A DNA stretch of 29,784 bases from Pseudomonadota bacterium (GTDB lineage: Bacteria > Pseudomonadota > Alphaproteobacteria > Rhizobiales > Xanthobacteraceae), in assembly GCA_021779635.1 (NCBI GenBank), contig JAJYAH010000010.1:1-29784 (forward strand). Reading direction: 5' to 3'. A program made the translations under genes and the position numbers. Shown here piece after piece: positions 7,678 to 15,101 of this stretch. How positions within the stretch are numbered: the first letter of the stretch is position 1; each line of letters opens with the position of its first letter. The notes under the pieces are model-generated. The model was given only the letters and a program-made list of their open reading frames with translations. It made no database searches and had not been told where the DNA came from.

Positions 7678-7896
7678 CTACTTCAGCGCGCCGGGAAAAT
7701 GCCGCTGCAGCACCGCGCTGGGGATCGCATACGCCTCCTGCAGATCGACGCTCCAGTATTTCAACTCGTCGAGTGGTATCCGCGCATCGGTCATCGCACA
7801 CCGCACATAGGTTCCCGGCGAGATCACGCGGAAATCGCCATCGAGATATTGTACCTGCGCTTCGCCGTGGCCCGAGGGACCGAACTTATTCAGCAC
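7678..7896 (-). CDS. DUF2093 family small protein
   Basis: A 72-residue soluble protein containing GEAQVQYLDGDFRVISPGTYVRCA and, later, IPLDELKYWSV, which I recognise as the DUF2093 family of alphaproteobacteria. Translation starts at GTG (7896-7894), with AGGAGAG about eight bases upstream on the minus strand, a strong site. There is a single cysteine and no membrane segment. In relatives, as I recall, such genes sit beside lpxK or xseA, as here. Function is unknown. It is convergent with lpxK and shares a 199-base upstream spacer with the divergent hydrolase gene. Confidence 0.85.
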   Translation of the reverse strand: MLNKFGPSGHGEAQVQYLDGDFRVISPGTYVRCAMTDARIPLDELKYWSVDLQEAYAIPSAVLQRHFPGALK

Positions 7897-8095
7897 GATT
7901 AAACTCTCCTGAACTCTTCGCTTCGTTCCCGGTCATCCGGACCGGGCCAGATATTTCTGATTGCGTCTATCATAAATAGGTCACGATGTCCGCCCTGCAA
8001 ACCCACCGATTTGTGATGAATTGCTGCTATGGGCACATGGTAGCCTGATATGTGGAGCGCTTTCCTCCCAACCCCATCTCGACCCGGCGAACCCG

Positions 8096-8932
8096 ATGCG
8101 CCTTTTGTCAGCCACGATATTCCTGACGCTTTTTGCCGTGACTTTTTCTGTCGGCGCCGCGCCGCTGCCTGCTGCGCATCAGGTCGACATTCCGCTTGGC
8201 AACGGGGTGTTGCACGCGCAGCTTTACAAGCCCGCCGGTGATGGCCCGTTTCCCACCGTGATCGCGCTGCACGGCTGCGGCGGGCTCGGCGGCAATTCCG
8301 AGCCGGTCCAGCCGCGCTATCGCGATTGGGCCGAACTCCTGTTGAAGGCGGGCGATGCGGTGTTGTTGCCGGACAGCTACGGTTCGCGCGAGCTTGGCCC
8401 GCAATGCCGTGTCAAGCAGCGTCCGGTGCGTGCCAACCGCGAGCGGGTCGCGGACATCATGGCATCGCGGCAATGGCTGATGCAGCAGCACTGGGCCGCG
8501 CGCGATCGCATCAGCCTGTTGGGATGGGCGAATGGCGCGAGCGCCGTGCTGTGGGCGGTGCGTCCGCAACTGTCGTCGCGCGTCGCCGAGCCGGATTTTC
8601 GCTCGGCGATTGCATTTTATCCGGATTGCCGCGTCGCGTCGGGCCTTGGCTGGAGCACCCGCGTTCCGACGCTGGTGCTGATCGGGGCCAAGGACGACGT
8701 CAGTTCGCCGCCCGCCTGCCGCCAGATGATCGACGGCGCGCGCGGCCGCAGCGCGCTGGCGCGGATCGTGGTCTATCCCAGCGCCTATCATGATTTCGAT
8801 CGCGCGAATTTGCCGGTGCACGCCGTCGCCGCAACGTCGGATCCCGCGGGGCCGGAGCACGGCCATCTCGGCACCGACACCGAAGCCCGCGCCGATTCGC
8901 AAAAGCGCGTCGCTGAATGGCTGGCGCGGTGA
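8096..8932 (+). CDS. Secreted dienelactone hydrolase-like protein lacking the nucleophile
   Basis: A 278-residue alpha/beta-hydrolase with a signal peptide (hydrophobic 6-19, likely cleavage after the GAA at 20-22), so probably periplasmic. Family landmarks: oxyanion region HGCGG at 59-63, nucleophile elbow GWANG at 143-147, acid candidates D200/D201 in GAKDD, and His232 in YHDFD. The elbow position that should be Ser or Cys is Ala145 (codon GCG, 8528-8530), so ordinary hydrolase chemistry is unlikely unless another residue serves. Paired-looking cysteines (61, 104, 178, 208) would suit periplasmic disulfides. ATG at 8096 is chosen because it gives a clean signal peptide; the frame is open further upstream. 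It is convergent with xseA at a spacing of 10 bases. Substrate unknown. Confidence 0.8.
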   Translation: MRLLSATIFLTLFAVTFSVGAAPLPAAHQVDIPLGNGVLHAQLYKPAGDGPFPTVIALHGCGGLGGNSEPVQPRYRDWAELLLKAGDAVLLPDSYGSRELGPQCRVKQRPVRANRERVADIMASRQWLMQQHWAARDRISLLGWANGASAVLWAVRPQLSSRVAEPDFRSAIAFYPDCRVASGLGWSTRVPTLVLIGAKDDVSSPPACRQMIDGARGRSALARIVVYPSAYHDFDRANLPVHAVAATSDPAGPEHGHLGTDTEARADSQKRVAEWLAR

Positions 8933-8942
8933 GTTGATCCAG

Positions 8943-10553
8943 CTAAAACAGGCTTCCCTGGCCAACCGGCTTGACAACGCGCCTGGGCGCTGAGGCCTTC
9001 GGCTCGCCTGCAACCGGCTTCGCCGGCGGCATTGCCGCCGGCCGGTCCGCGTCGGCGGTGGCGGCGACGCGTCCGTCGGCAAATTCGATGGTGAGGTGTG
9101 CACCGGGGCCGATGGCCCCGGCGGCGTGCACGGCAAGGCCCTGCCCGTCGCGCACCAGCGCGAAGCCGCGCGCCAGCACGCTGCGATAGGACAGCGCCGC
9201 CAGCAATTGCCCGCTATGGACGATTCGCGCCTGGTGGCGCTGCATGGCGGTTGCGAGCGCACGCCGCGCGCGTTCGGCCAGCCGCAACGCCCGTTCGCGG
9301 TCCCGCGCGATGGCCTGGCGCTGTGCCTGGGCGTTGGAGAGTTTCGAGGCTTTCAGCCGGATCGCCAGTCCCGCATGGCGATCGCGACGATGGCGCAGCA
9401 GCGACCTTGCGGCATGCGCCAGCCGTTCGCCGGATACCGTCAGGCGGTGTTTGGCCTGCGCGACCTGTCCGCGCAGCACCCGCAACGTCAATCGGGCGCT
9501 GGTGTTCGCGAAGCGGCGGAAATGGGCGTGCGTGTTGGCCTTCAACGCGCGGGGCAGGGCGGCGGCGGCACCGTCCAGCCGCTGCCGCGGGATCGCCAGC
9601 AGTTCGCTCGAGGCCGGCAGCGCCCGCGCCGCGGCGCGCAACTCGTTGCGGCGGCCTTCCTGCCCGCGCTGCCAGCACACCATCGTCCGCCGCGCGAGGC
9701 TCGACACCTCGACGAACAATTCGCTGCGCACCGGCACCGCCATTTCAGCGGCGGCCGTCGGGGTCGGCGCACGCTTGTCGGCGGCAAAGTCGATCAGCGT
9801 GATGTCGGTCTCGTGGCCGACGGCTGAGATCAGCGGAATCATGCTGTCCGCGGCGGCGCGGACCACGATTTCCTCGTTAAACGACCACAGGTCTTCCAGC
9901 GAGCCGCCGCCGCGCGCGACGATCAAGAGGTCGGGACGCGGAATCCTGCCGTCCTTCGGCAGCGCGTTGAAGCCCCGGATCGCCGCTGCGATCTGCTCGG
10001 CCGAGCCTTCGCCCTGCACCCGCACCGGCCACACCAGCACGCGGCGCGGAAAGCGGTCCTCCAGCCGATGCAGGATGTCGCGGATCACCGCACCGGTCGG
10101 CGAGGTAACGACACCGATCACCTCCGGAAGCCAGGGCAAAAGCTGTTTGCGCGCCTCGTCGAACAGCCCTTCGGCACCCAGTTTGCGCTTGCGCTCTTCC
10201 ATCAGCGCCATCAGCGCACCGATCCCTGCGGGTTCGATGGCCTCGATGACGATCTGGTATTTCGACGAGCCGGGATAGGTCGTGAGCTTGCCGGTGGCGA
10301 TGACCTCAAGGCCTTCCTGCGGCTTGAAGCGCATCCGGTTATGGACGCCCTTCCAGATCACGGCCTCGATCTTGGCGCTCTCGTCCTTCAGCGCGAAATA
10401 GCAGTGCCCGGAGGAATGCGGCCCGCGGAAACCCGAGATTTCGCCGCGCACCCGGACATGGCCATAGGCGTCCTCCACCGTCCGCCGCAGTGCGGACGAC
10501 AGTTCGGACACGGTGAATTCCGGTGCGTTGATCAGGGCTTCGGCTGCGGTCAT
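8943..10553 (-). CDS. xseA: Exodeoxyribonuclease VII large subunit XseA
   Basis: Large subunit of ExoVII, which degrades single-stranded DNA into oligonucleotides together with several XseB subunits. Seen in order: N-terminal OB-fold ([10 protein letters not shown]...GHCYFALKD), catalytic core with [32 protein letters not shown] and SAVGHETD, a long basic coiled-coil region rich in Arg and Ala, and a C-terminal segment with the [12 protein letters not shown] block. The tail is Pro/Ala-rich and ends in GQGSLF. The ATG at 10553 gives 536 residues; an in-frame TTG at 10592 adds 13 residues ([12 protein letters not shown] follows the initiator) and cannot be excluded because neither has a strong ribosome binding site. 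No xseB is present in the window. Confidence 0.95.
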   Translation of the reverse strand: MTAAEALINAPEFTVSELSSALRRTVEDAYGHVRVRGEISGFRGPHSSGHCYFALKDESAKIEAVIWKGVHNRMRFKPQEGLEVIATGKLTTYPGSSKYQIVIEAIEPAGIGALMALMEERKRKLGAEGLFDEARKQLLPWLPEVIGVVTSPTGAVIRDILHRLEDRFPRRVLVWPVRVQGEGSAEQIAAAIRGFNALPKDGRIPRPDLLIVARGGGSLEDLWSFNEEIVVRAAADSMIPLISAVGHETDITLIDFAADKRAPTPTAAAEMAVPVRSELFVEVSSLARRTMVCWQRGQEGRRNELRAAARALPASSELLAIPRQRLDGAAAALPRALKANTHAHFRRFANTSARLTLRVLRGQVAQAKHRLTVSGERLAHAARSLLRHRRDRHAGLAIRLKASKLSNAQAQRQAIARDRERALRLAERARRALATAMQRHQARIVHSGQLLAALSYRSVLARGFALVRDGQGLAVHAAGAIGPGAHLTIEFADGRVAATADADRPAAMPPAKPVAGEPKASAPRRVVKPVGQGSLF

Positions 10554-10745
10554 CTCGGACAATCGAATCGGGCTTTTCGGGCTGGCCCACAATGTAGGGA
10601 TTTCGGCCGCGACCGCAAATCCAGGGTTGCCGCCCTAGCCGAGCGGCACATATCCACATCCGACCGGAGGTGTCCTTGCGGCGCGCCGACGCCGTGCTAA
10701 ACCGTGGGCGTTATCGCGCGGCAACCTCCGGTCTGGCTGCATCTC

Positions 10746-12026
10746 ATGCATATTCTTCTGCTCGGTTCCGGCGGCCGCGAACACGCCTTGGCGTGGAAGA
10801 TCGCCGCCTCGCCGCTGGTCACGAAACTCTGGTGCGCGCCGGGCAATGCCGGCATCGCCCGCGAAGCCGAATGCGTGGCGCTTGACGTATCAAACCATGC
10901 CGCGGTGATCGAATTCTGCAAGCGCCATGCGGTCGATCTCGTCGTGGTCGGTCCGGAAACTCCGCTCGCGGCCGGAATCGTCGATGATCTGGCCGCTCAC
11001 GGCATCAAGGCGTTTGGGCCGAGCAAGCTCGCTGCGCGGCTGGAGGGCTCCAAGGGGTTCACCAAGGCGCTCTGCACGGAATTTGGCATTCCGACCGGCG
11101 CCTATGGACGCTTCTCCGATGTGGCCGCGGCGCTGGCCTATGTCCGCGCCCGAGGCACGCCGATCGTGGTCAAGGCCGATGGGCTGGCGGCGGGCAAGGG
11201 GGTGGTGGTCGCTCAAACCTTGCGCGAAGCCGAGGACGCCATCGTTATGATGTTCGATGGCGCGTTCGGTGCTGCGGGCGCCGAGGTCGTGATCGAGGAG
11301 TTTCTCTCCGGCCGCGAGATCAGCTTCTTTGCGCTGTCCGACGGCGAGACCGCGATCGCGCTCGCCTCGGCGCAGGACCACAAGCGGGTGTTCGATCACG
11401 ACCAGGGGCCGAACACCGGCGGCATGGGCGCCTATTCGCCGACGCCGTTCGTGACGCCGGATATCCATGCCGAGATCATGGCGAAGATCATTCTGCCCAC
11501 GGTGACCGGGATGAAGGTGCGCGGCACACCGTTTCGCGGCGTGTTGTATGCCGGCGTGATGCTGACGCCGGAGGGGCCGAAACTGTTCGAATACAATGTC
11601 CGCTTCGGCGATCCGGAATGCCAGGTGCTGATGCTGCGGATGATGTCCGATATCGTGCCGGCCATGCTGGCGTCCTGCGACGGGCAGTTGAAGAATTTCG
11701 ATCTGCGATGGTATCCGGAATCCGCGCTGACCGTGGTGATGGCGGCGAAGGGCTATCCTGGCGATTACGCCAAAGGCACCCGCATCGAGGGGCTCGATGA
11801 AGCTGCCAGGGTCGAAGGCGTCGAGATCTTCCACGCCGGCACGACATCGAAGGACGGAGCCATTCTCAGCAACGGCGGACGCGTGCTGAATGTCTGCGCG
11901 TCAGGCAAGAGCGTCACCGAAGCGCAGCAACGCGCCTATGCCGCGGTCGATCGCATCCAGTGGCCGCAAGGCTTTTGCCGTCGCGACATCGGCTGGCAGG
12001 CGGTGGAGCGGGAGAAGCAGACGTAA
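10746..12026 (+). CDS. purD: Phosphoribosylamine-glycine ligase PurD
   Basis: ATP-grasp ligase of de novo purine synthesis that joins glycine to phosphoribosylamine. The 426-residue product starts with [18 protein letters not shown], the canonical N-domain nucleotide-like fold. ATP-grasp elements follow: [52 protein letters not shown] and the signature [11 protein letters not shown]. The ATG at 10746 matches the family start; upstream in-frame codons are not needed. It is divergent from xseA with 192 bases between starts, and it is followed by a palindromic repeat that separates it from the convergent acyl-CoA dehydrogenase. A cytosolic housekeeping enzyme with no anomalies. Confidence 0.97.
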   Translation: MHILLLGSGGREHALAWKIAASPLVTKLWCAPGNAGIAREAECVALDVSNHAAVIEFCKRHAVDLVVVGPETPLAAGIVDDLAAHGIKAFGPSKLAARLEGSKGFTKALCTEFGIPTGAYGRFSDVAAALAYVRARGTPIVVKADGLAAGKGVVVAQTLREAEDAIVMMFDGAFGAAGAEVVIEEFLSGREISFFALSDGETAIALASAQDHKRVFDHDQGPNTGGMGAYSPTPFVTPDIHAEIMAKIILPTVTGMKVRGTPFRGVLYAGVMLTPEGPKLFEYNVRFGDPECQVLMLRMMSDIVPAMLASCDGQLKNFDLRWYPESALTVVMAAKGYPGDYAKGTRIEGLDEAARVEGVEIFHAGTTSKDGAILSNGGRVLNVCASGKSVTEAQQRAYAAVDRIQWPQGFCRRDIGWQAVEREKQT

Positions 12027-12027
12027 G

Positions 12028-12109
12028 CGTTATTGCGAGCCAAGCGAAGCAATCCAGCTTTTCGCGAAGAAAGCTCGATTGCTTCGTCGCTGCGCCCCTC
12101 GCAATGACG
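12028..12109. repeat. Long imperfect palindrome between convergent purD and acyl-CoA dehydrogenase genes
   Basis: Outer arms CGTTATTGCGAG (12028-12039) and CTCGCAATGACG (12098-12109) pair with one mismatch, and inner arms CGAAGCAATC (12045-12054) and GATTGCTTCG (12077-12086) pair perfectly. The centre has a further AGCTTTTCGCGAAGAAAGCT near-palindrome. This is an intergenic repeat type familiar to me from Bradyrhizobium-like genomes. It begins two bases after the purD stop and may serve as a bidirectional transcription end. Confidence 0.85.
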
Positions 12110-12115
12110 CGCCAA

Positions 12116-13348
12116 TCAGAGCAAATCACCGCCCGCCGCCGACGCCGTGGTGCCGTGCTCGCGGAAGGCCTTGATCACATTGCGGCCGACCCGCCATTTG
12201 TGCACCTCGTCCGGACCGTCGACCAGCCGCTGCGAGCGCACCTGCGTGTACCATTTCGCGAGCAACGTATCCTGGCTGAAGCCGAGCGCGCCGTGGAGCT
12301 GGATCGCGGTGTCGATCACGTGGTGCACCATGTGTGCGAGATACACCTTTGCGATTGAATTCTCCTGCCGCAGATCCATGCCCTTTTCCGCCTTGTAGGC
12401 GATGTGCAGCAGCATCAGCCGGCCGATGTAGAGTTGGGTGGCGCATTCGGCGAGCATGAACTGCACCGCCTGGCGGTCGGCGAGCAGTACGCCGAAGGTC
12501 GAACGCTTCGTCACATGCGCGACCGCCATGTCCAGCGCGCGCTGCGCTTTGGCGACGTTGTGCATGCCGTGGCGCAGCCGGCCGTAAGCGAGGCGATGCT
12601 GACCCATGTTGAAGCCGTTGCCTTCGCCGCCGAGCAGATTGTCGGCCGATACCTTGAGATCCTTGATCTCGATCTCGGAATGGCCGCCGTGGATCACGTC
12701 GTCGTACGGGCCCTCGATCGCCATGTTCTTGATGTTGCGCTTGATATTGTAGCCGGGGTTCGGCAATTCGACGATGAAGGTCGAATACTGCCTGTGGCGC
12801 GGCGCGTTCGGATCGGTCTTGGCCATGACCAGCGCCATGTCGGCGACGCTGGCGGACGAAGAGAACCACTTTTCGCCGTTCAGAATGTAATTTTCGTTGC
12901 CGTCCTTCACGGCAGTCGTCTGCATGCCGGTGGCATCGGCGCCGGACGCCTTTTCGGTCATCGAGAAGCAGATGCGCTTTTCGCCATTGAGCAAGGGCTT
13001 GAGGAATTTCTGTTTCTGATATTCCGTGCCATGCTCGAGAATGGTCATCATCGAAGCGTCGTCGGGGCCTTGGGTGTTCATCGACAGCGCGCCGAGCATG
13101 CTTTCGCCGAGTTCCATCTGCACCAGCGCATTGGCGAGTGGGCCGAGGCCCATGCCGCCATATTCCTTGGGAACGAACGGGCACCACAGGCCCTGTGCCC
13201 GCGCCTTGGTGCGCAGCCGGCCCAGCACTTCGTCCAGCGGCTTGGAGTCCAGTTCCTTCTCCGCCGGAATGCATTCGTCATGCACCCATTGGCGGACCTT
13301 CTCGCGGATCGCCTTGGCCTCGGCCGGGACTTCGAAATCGATCGACAT
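12116..13348 (-). CDS. Acyl-CoA dehydrogenase family protein (ACAD10/11-like)
   Basis: Flavoprotein of about 410 residues with the standard three-domain acyl-CoA dehydrogenase layout: N-terminal helical domain, middle beta domain with the FAD-binding segment [17 protein letters not shown] and [11 protein letters not shown], and a C-terminal helical domain. Near the C-terminus the block [11 protein letters not shown] replaces the YEGT-type segment that carries the catalytic Glu in classical short- and medium-chain enzymes. The GPDEVH form is typical of ACAD10/11-like proteins, where an Asp is thought to act. Substrate is therefore not predictable from this sequence. The ATG at 13348 has AGGAAA about six bases upstream. 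It diverges from the fluoroacetate dehalogenase gene across 155 bases, but no functional link is evident. Confidence 0.9.
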   Translation of the reverse strand: MSIDFEVPAEAKAIREKVRQWVHDECIPAEKELDSKPLDEVLGRLRTKARAQGLWCPFVPKEYGGMGLGPLANALVQMELGESMLGALSMNTQGPDDASMMTILEHGTEYQKQKFLKPLLNGEKRICFSMTEKASGADATGMQTTAVKDGNENYILNGEKWFSSSASVADMALVMAKTDPNAPRHRQYSTFIVELPNPGYNIKRNIKNMAIEGPYDDVIHGGHSEIEIKDLKVSADNLLGGEGNGFNMGQHRLAYGRLRHGMHNVAKAQRALDMAVAHVTKRSTFGVLLADRQAVQFMLAECATQLYIGRLMLLHIAYKAEKGMDLRQENSIAKVYLAHMVHHVIDTAIQLHGALGFSQDTLLAKWYTQVRSQRLVDGPDEVHKWRVGRNVIKAFREHGTTASAAGGDLL

Positions 13349-13455
13349 GGGAGGTTTCCTCGTTCGGGTTCTTGATGGGCGGGCTTGCGCGATGGCATAT
13401 ATCCGGGGCAAGCCAGCGGCAACGACAAACAAAGTTTAAAGCACGGGCCGTCGTC

Positions 13456-13474
13456 ATCCCCAGCCGTTGGGGAT
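13456..13474. promoter_or_regulatory. Short perfect hairpin in the divergent intergenic region
   Basis: ATCCCCA (13456-13462) and TGGGGAT (13468-13474) form a 7-bp stem with a five-base loop, 30 bases before the dehalogenase ATG. It could be an operator or a leader hairpin for the 13504 gene. No matching regulator gene is seen nearby. Confidence 0.35.
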
Positions 13475-13503
13475 CGGTTTGGCCGGGAAGGAGCGCCAAA
13501 CTC

Positions 13504-14436
13504 ATGCCCGATCTCGCCGACCTGTTTCCCGGCTACGCGTCGAAATGGATCAACACCACATCGGGGCGGATCTTCGCCCGTGTCGGCGGCAAGGGGCCGC
13601 CGCTGTTGCTGCTGCATGGTTTTTCCGAAACCCATGTGATGTGGCACCGCGTCGCGCCGCAATTGGCGGACAGCTTCACCCTGATCATCGCCGACCTGCC
13701 GGGCTATGGCTGGTCCGATATGCCGGAGAGCGACAGCGATCATACGTCCTATACCAAGCGCGCGATGGCGCAGACCATGGTGGAGGCGATGGAAGCGCTC
13801 GGCCACGTGCGCTTTGCGCTCGCCGGGCACGATCGCGGCGGCCGCGTCGGGTATCGGCTGGCACTCGATCATCCGGGCCGGCTGTCGCAGCTTGCGGTGC
13901 TGGATATTCTGCCGACCTACGATTACTGGGCGCGCATGGACCGGCTTTACGCGCTGAAAATCTATCACTGGAGCTTTCTGGCGCAGCCGTTTCCGTTGCC
14001 GGAAACGCTGATCGGCGGCAATCCGGATTTTTTCCTCAGGCAGAAGATGGCGAGCCAGACCAAATCGAAAAACCTCGATGCGATCGATCCGCGCGCGCTG
14101 GAGCATTATCTCGCCGCGTTCCGCGATCCCTCGCGGCTGCACGCGATGTGCGAGGACTACCGCGCCGGCGCCTACGCCGATTTCGAGATCGACCGGGCCG
14201 ATCGCGAGGTGGCGAGGAAGATCACGATCCCGTTGCTGGCGCTGTGGGGCGATGCCGGCATTGCGCGCGCTGCCGCGACGCCGCTCGAGACAAGTCCGCT
14301 CGAGACAAGTCCGCTCGAGACCTGGCAGGCCTGGGCGACCAAGCTGTCGGGGGCGCCGATCGATTCCGGTCATTTCCTGACCGAAGAAAATCCCGACGCA
14401 ACGGCGAAGGCGCTGCGGGAGTTTTTTGTGGGCTGA
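13504..14436 (+). CDS. Fluoroacetate dehalogenase (haloacetate dehalogenase, alpha/beta-hydrolase fold)
   Basis: Hydrolyses fluoroacetate to glycolate and fluoride (EC 3.8.1.3). The 310-residue sequence carries the complete set known from the R. palustris enzyme RPA1163 at the same numbers: nucleophile Asp110, Arg111 and Arg114 (GHDRGGR), Asp134, His155 and Trp156 (YHWSF), Tyr219 (EDYRAGA). The catalytic His is at 290 instead of 280 because of ten extra residues: the segment [15 protein letters not shown] (260-274), encoded by a 15-bp tandem repeat at 14281-14322, lies just before it. As I remember RPA1163, residue 185 is Trp; here it is Gln. ATG at 13504 has AAGGAG about ten bases upstream. 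There is no signal peptide, so it is cytosolic. The gene stands alone on its strand here. Confidence 0.9.
   Translation: MPDLADLFPGYASKWINTTSGRIFARVGGKGPPLLLLHGFSETHVMWHRVAPQLADSFTLIIADLPGYGWSDMPESDSDHTSYTKRAMAQTMVEAMEALGHVRFALAGHDRGGRVGYRLALDHPGRLSQLAVLDILPTYDYWARMDRLYALKIYHWSFLAQPFPLPETLIGGNPDFFLRQKMASQTKSKNLDAIDPRALEHYLAAFRDPSRLHAMCEDYRAGAYADFEIDRADREVARKITIPLLALWGDAGIARAAATPLETSPLETSPLETWQAWATKLSGAPIDSGHFLTEENPDATAKALREFFVG
14281..14322 (+). repeat. 15-bp in-frame tandem repeat, 2.8 copies, inside the dehalogenase gene
   Basis: CCGCTCGAGACAAGT occurs at 14281-14295 and again identically at 14296-14310, followed by a partial copy CCGCTCGAGACC at 14311-14322. Each unit encodes PLETS. Unit identity at every base implies recent expansion, probably by replication slippage. 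The unit number changes protein length in steps of five residues without shifting the frame. Confidence 0.95.
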
Positions 14437-14492
14437 TCTCGTTGCACCGTTTTCAAAACACTGGAAACGCGATCGAGAGGTGACGCCGAAGG

Positions 14493-14939
14493 CTACCGCC
14501 GCGCCTTGAAAAAATCCCTCAGTAGCGCTGCCGCTTCGCCCTCGCCGACCGCCGAATAGACCTCGGGCGCGTGATGGCAGGTCGGCGACGCGAAGAACCG
14601 CACGCCGGACTCCACCGCGCCGCCCTTGGGATCCGCTGCGCCATAATACAGCCGCCGGATCCGCGCCAGCGAGATCGCGCCGGCGCACATCGTGCACGGC
14701 TCCAGCGTGACATAGAGGTCGCAATCGACCAGCCGCTCGCTGCCGGTGATCTCGGTGGCTTGCCGGATGGCGAGAATCTCGGCATGCGCGGTCGGATCGC
14801 GGTCGCTCAGGGTGCGGTTTCCGGCCGTGGCGACGACCTCATTATTGAGCACGATCACGCAGCCGATCGGCACTTCGCCGGATTTTCCGGCCTTTTCAGC
14901 CGCTTTCAGCGCCAAATCCATGAAAGATGGTGCGGTCAT
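14493..14939 (-). CDS. tadA: tRNA-specific adenosine deaminase TadA
   Basis: Zinc-dependent deaminase that converts A34 to inosine in tRNA-Arg(ACG), needed to read CGN codons. The 148-residue product has the cytidine-deaminase fold motifs: AHAEI with zinc ligand His52 and catalytic Glu54, and PCTMCAGAI with zinc ligands Cys82 and Cys85. Length and the SGVRFFASP-type C-terminus fit TadA. ATG at 14939 has GAGG very close upstream; an internal ATG at 14921 would remove six residues, so the start is moderately certain. It is divergent from the pseudouridine synthase gene, with a short palindromic repeat in the shared 162-base upstream region. Two translation- and RNA-modification genes thus lie back to back. 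Confidence 0.95.
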   Translation of the reverse strand: MTAPSFMDLALKAAEKAGKSGEVPIGCVIVLNNEVVATAGNRTLSDRDPTAHAEILAIRQATEITGSERLVDCDLYVTLEPCTMCAGAISLARIRRLYYGAADPKGGAVESGVRFFASPTCHHAPEVYSAVGEGEAAALLRDFFKARR

Positions 14940-14982
14940 GCCTCGTCTCGCGCATAAAACTCTGCTACTAGAAACCCATTCA

Positions 14983-15005
14983 GCAAAAGTGGATACCGGT
15001 TTTGC
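14983..15005. repeat. Short AAAAGTGG/CCGGTTTT palindromic repeat, copy 1
   Basis: GCAAAA at 14983-14988 and TTTTGC at 15000-15005 flank GTGGATACCGG. The same design recurs at 23493-23517. It is a repeat type widely seen in this bacterial group as I recall. It lies in the divergent tadA/pseudouridine synthase upstream region, 44 bases from the tadA start. Confidence 0.65.
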
Positions 15006-15101
15006 GTGAGAATGCGCCTCGAGCCAAGAGCGCGCGCGTTGTCGCTTTGCCAGCCCGTCCACGGCAGTCTGATCGCCATTTCATCGACAGTGAGACCTTT
15101 C

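Noticed and set aside
9096..10278. Long plus-strand open frames (9096-9827, 9244-10278) opposite xseA
   Set aside because: They are Arg/Ala/Ser-rich shadow frames of the high-GC xseA gene with no recognisable motif.
12028..12109. CRISPR-like or tRNA-like structure at the purD junction
   Set aside because: There is a single palindrome with no repeated spacer units and no acceptor or anticodon arm pattern.
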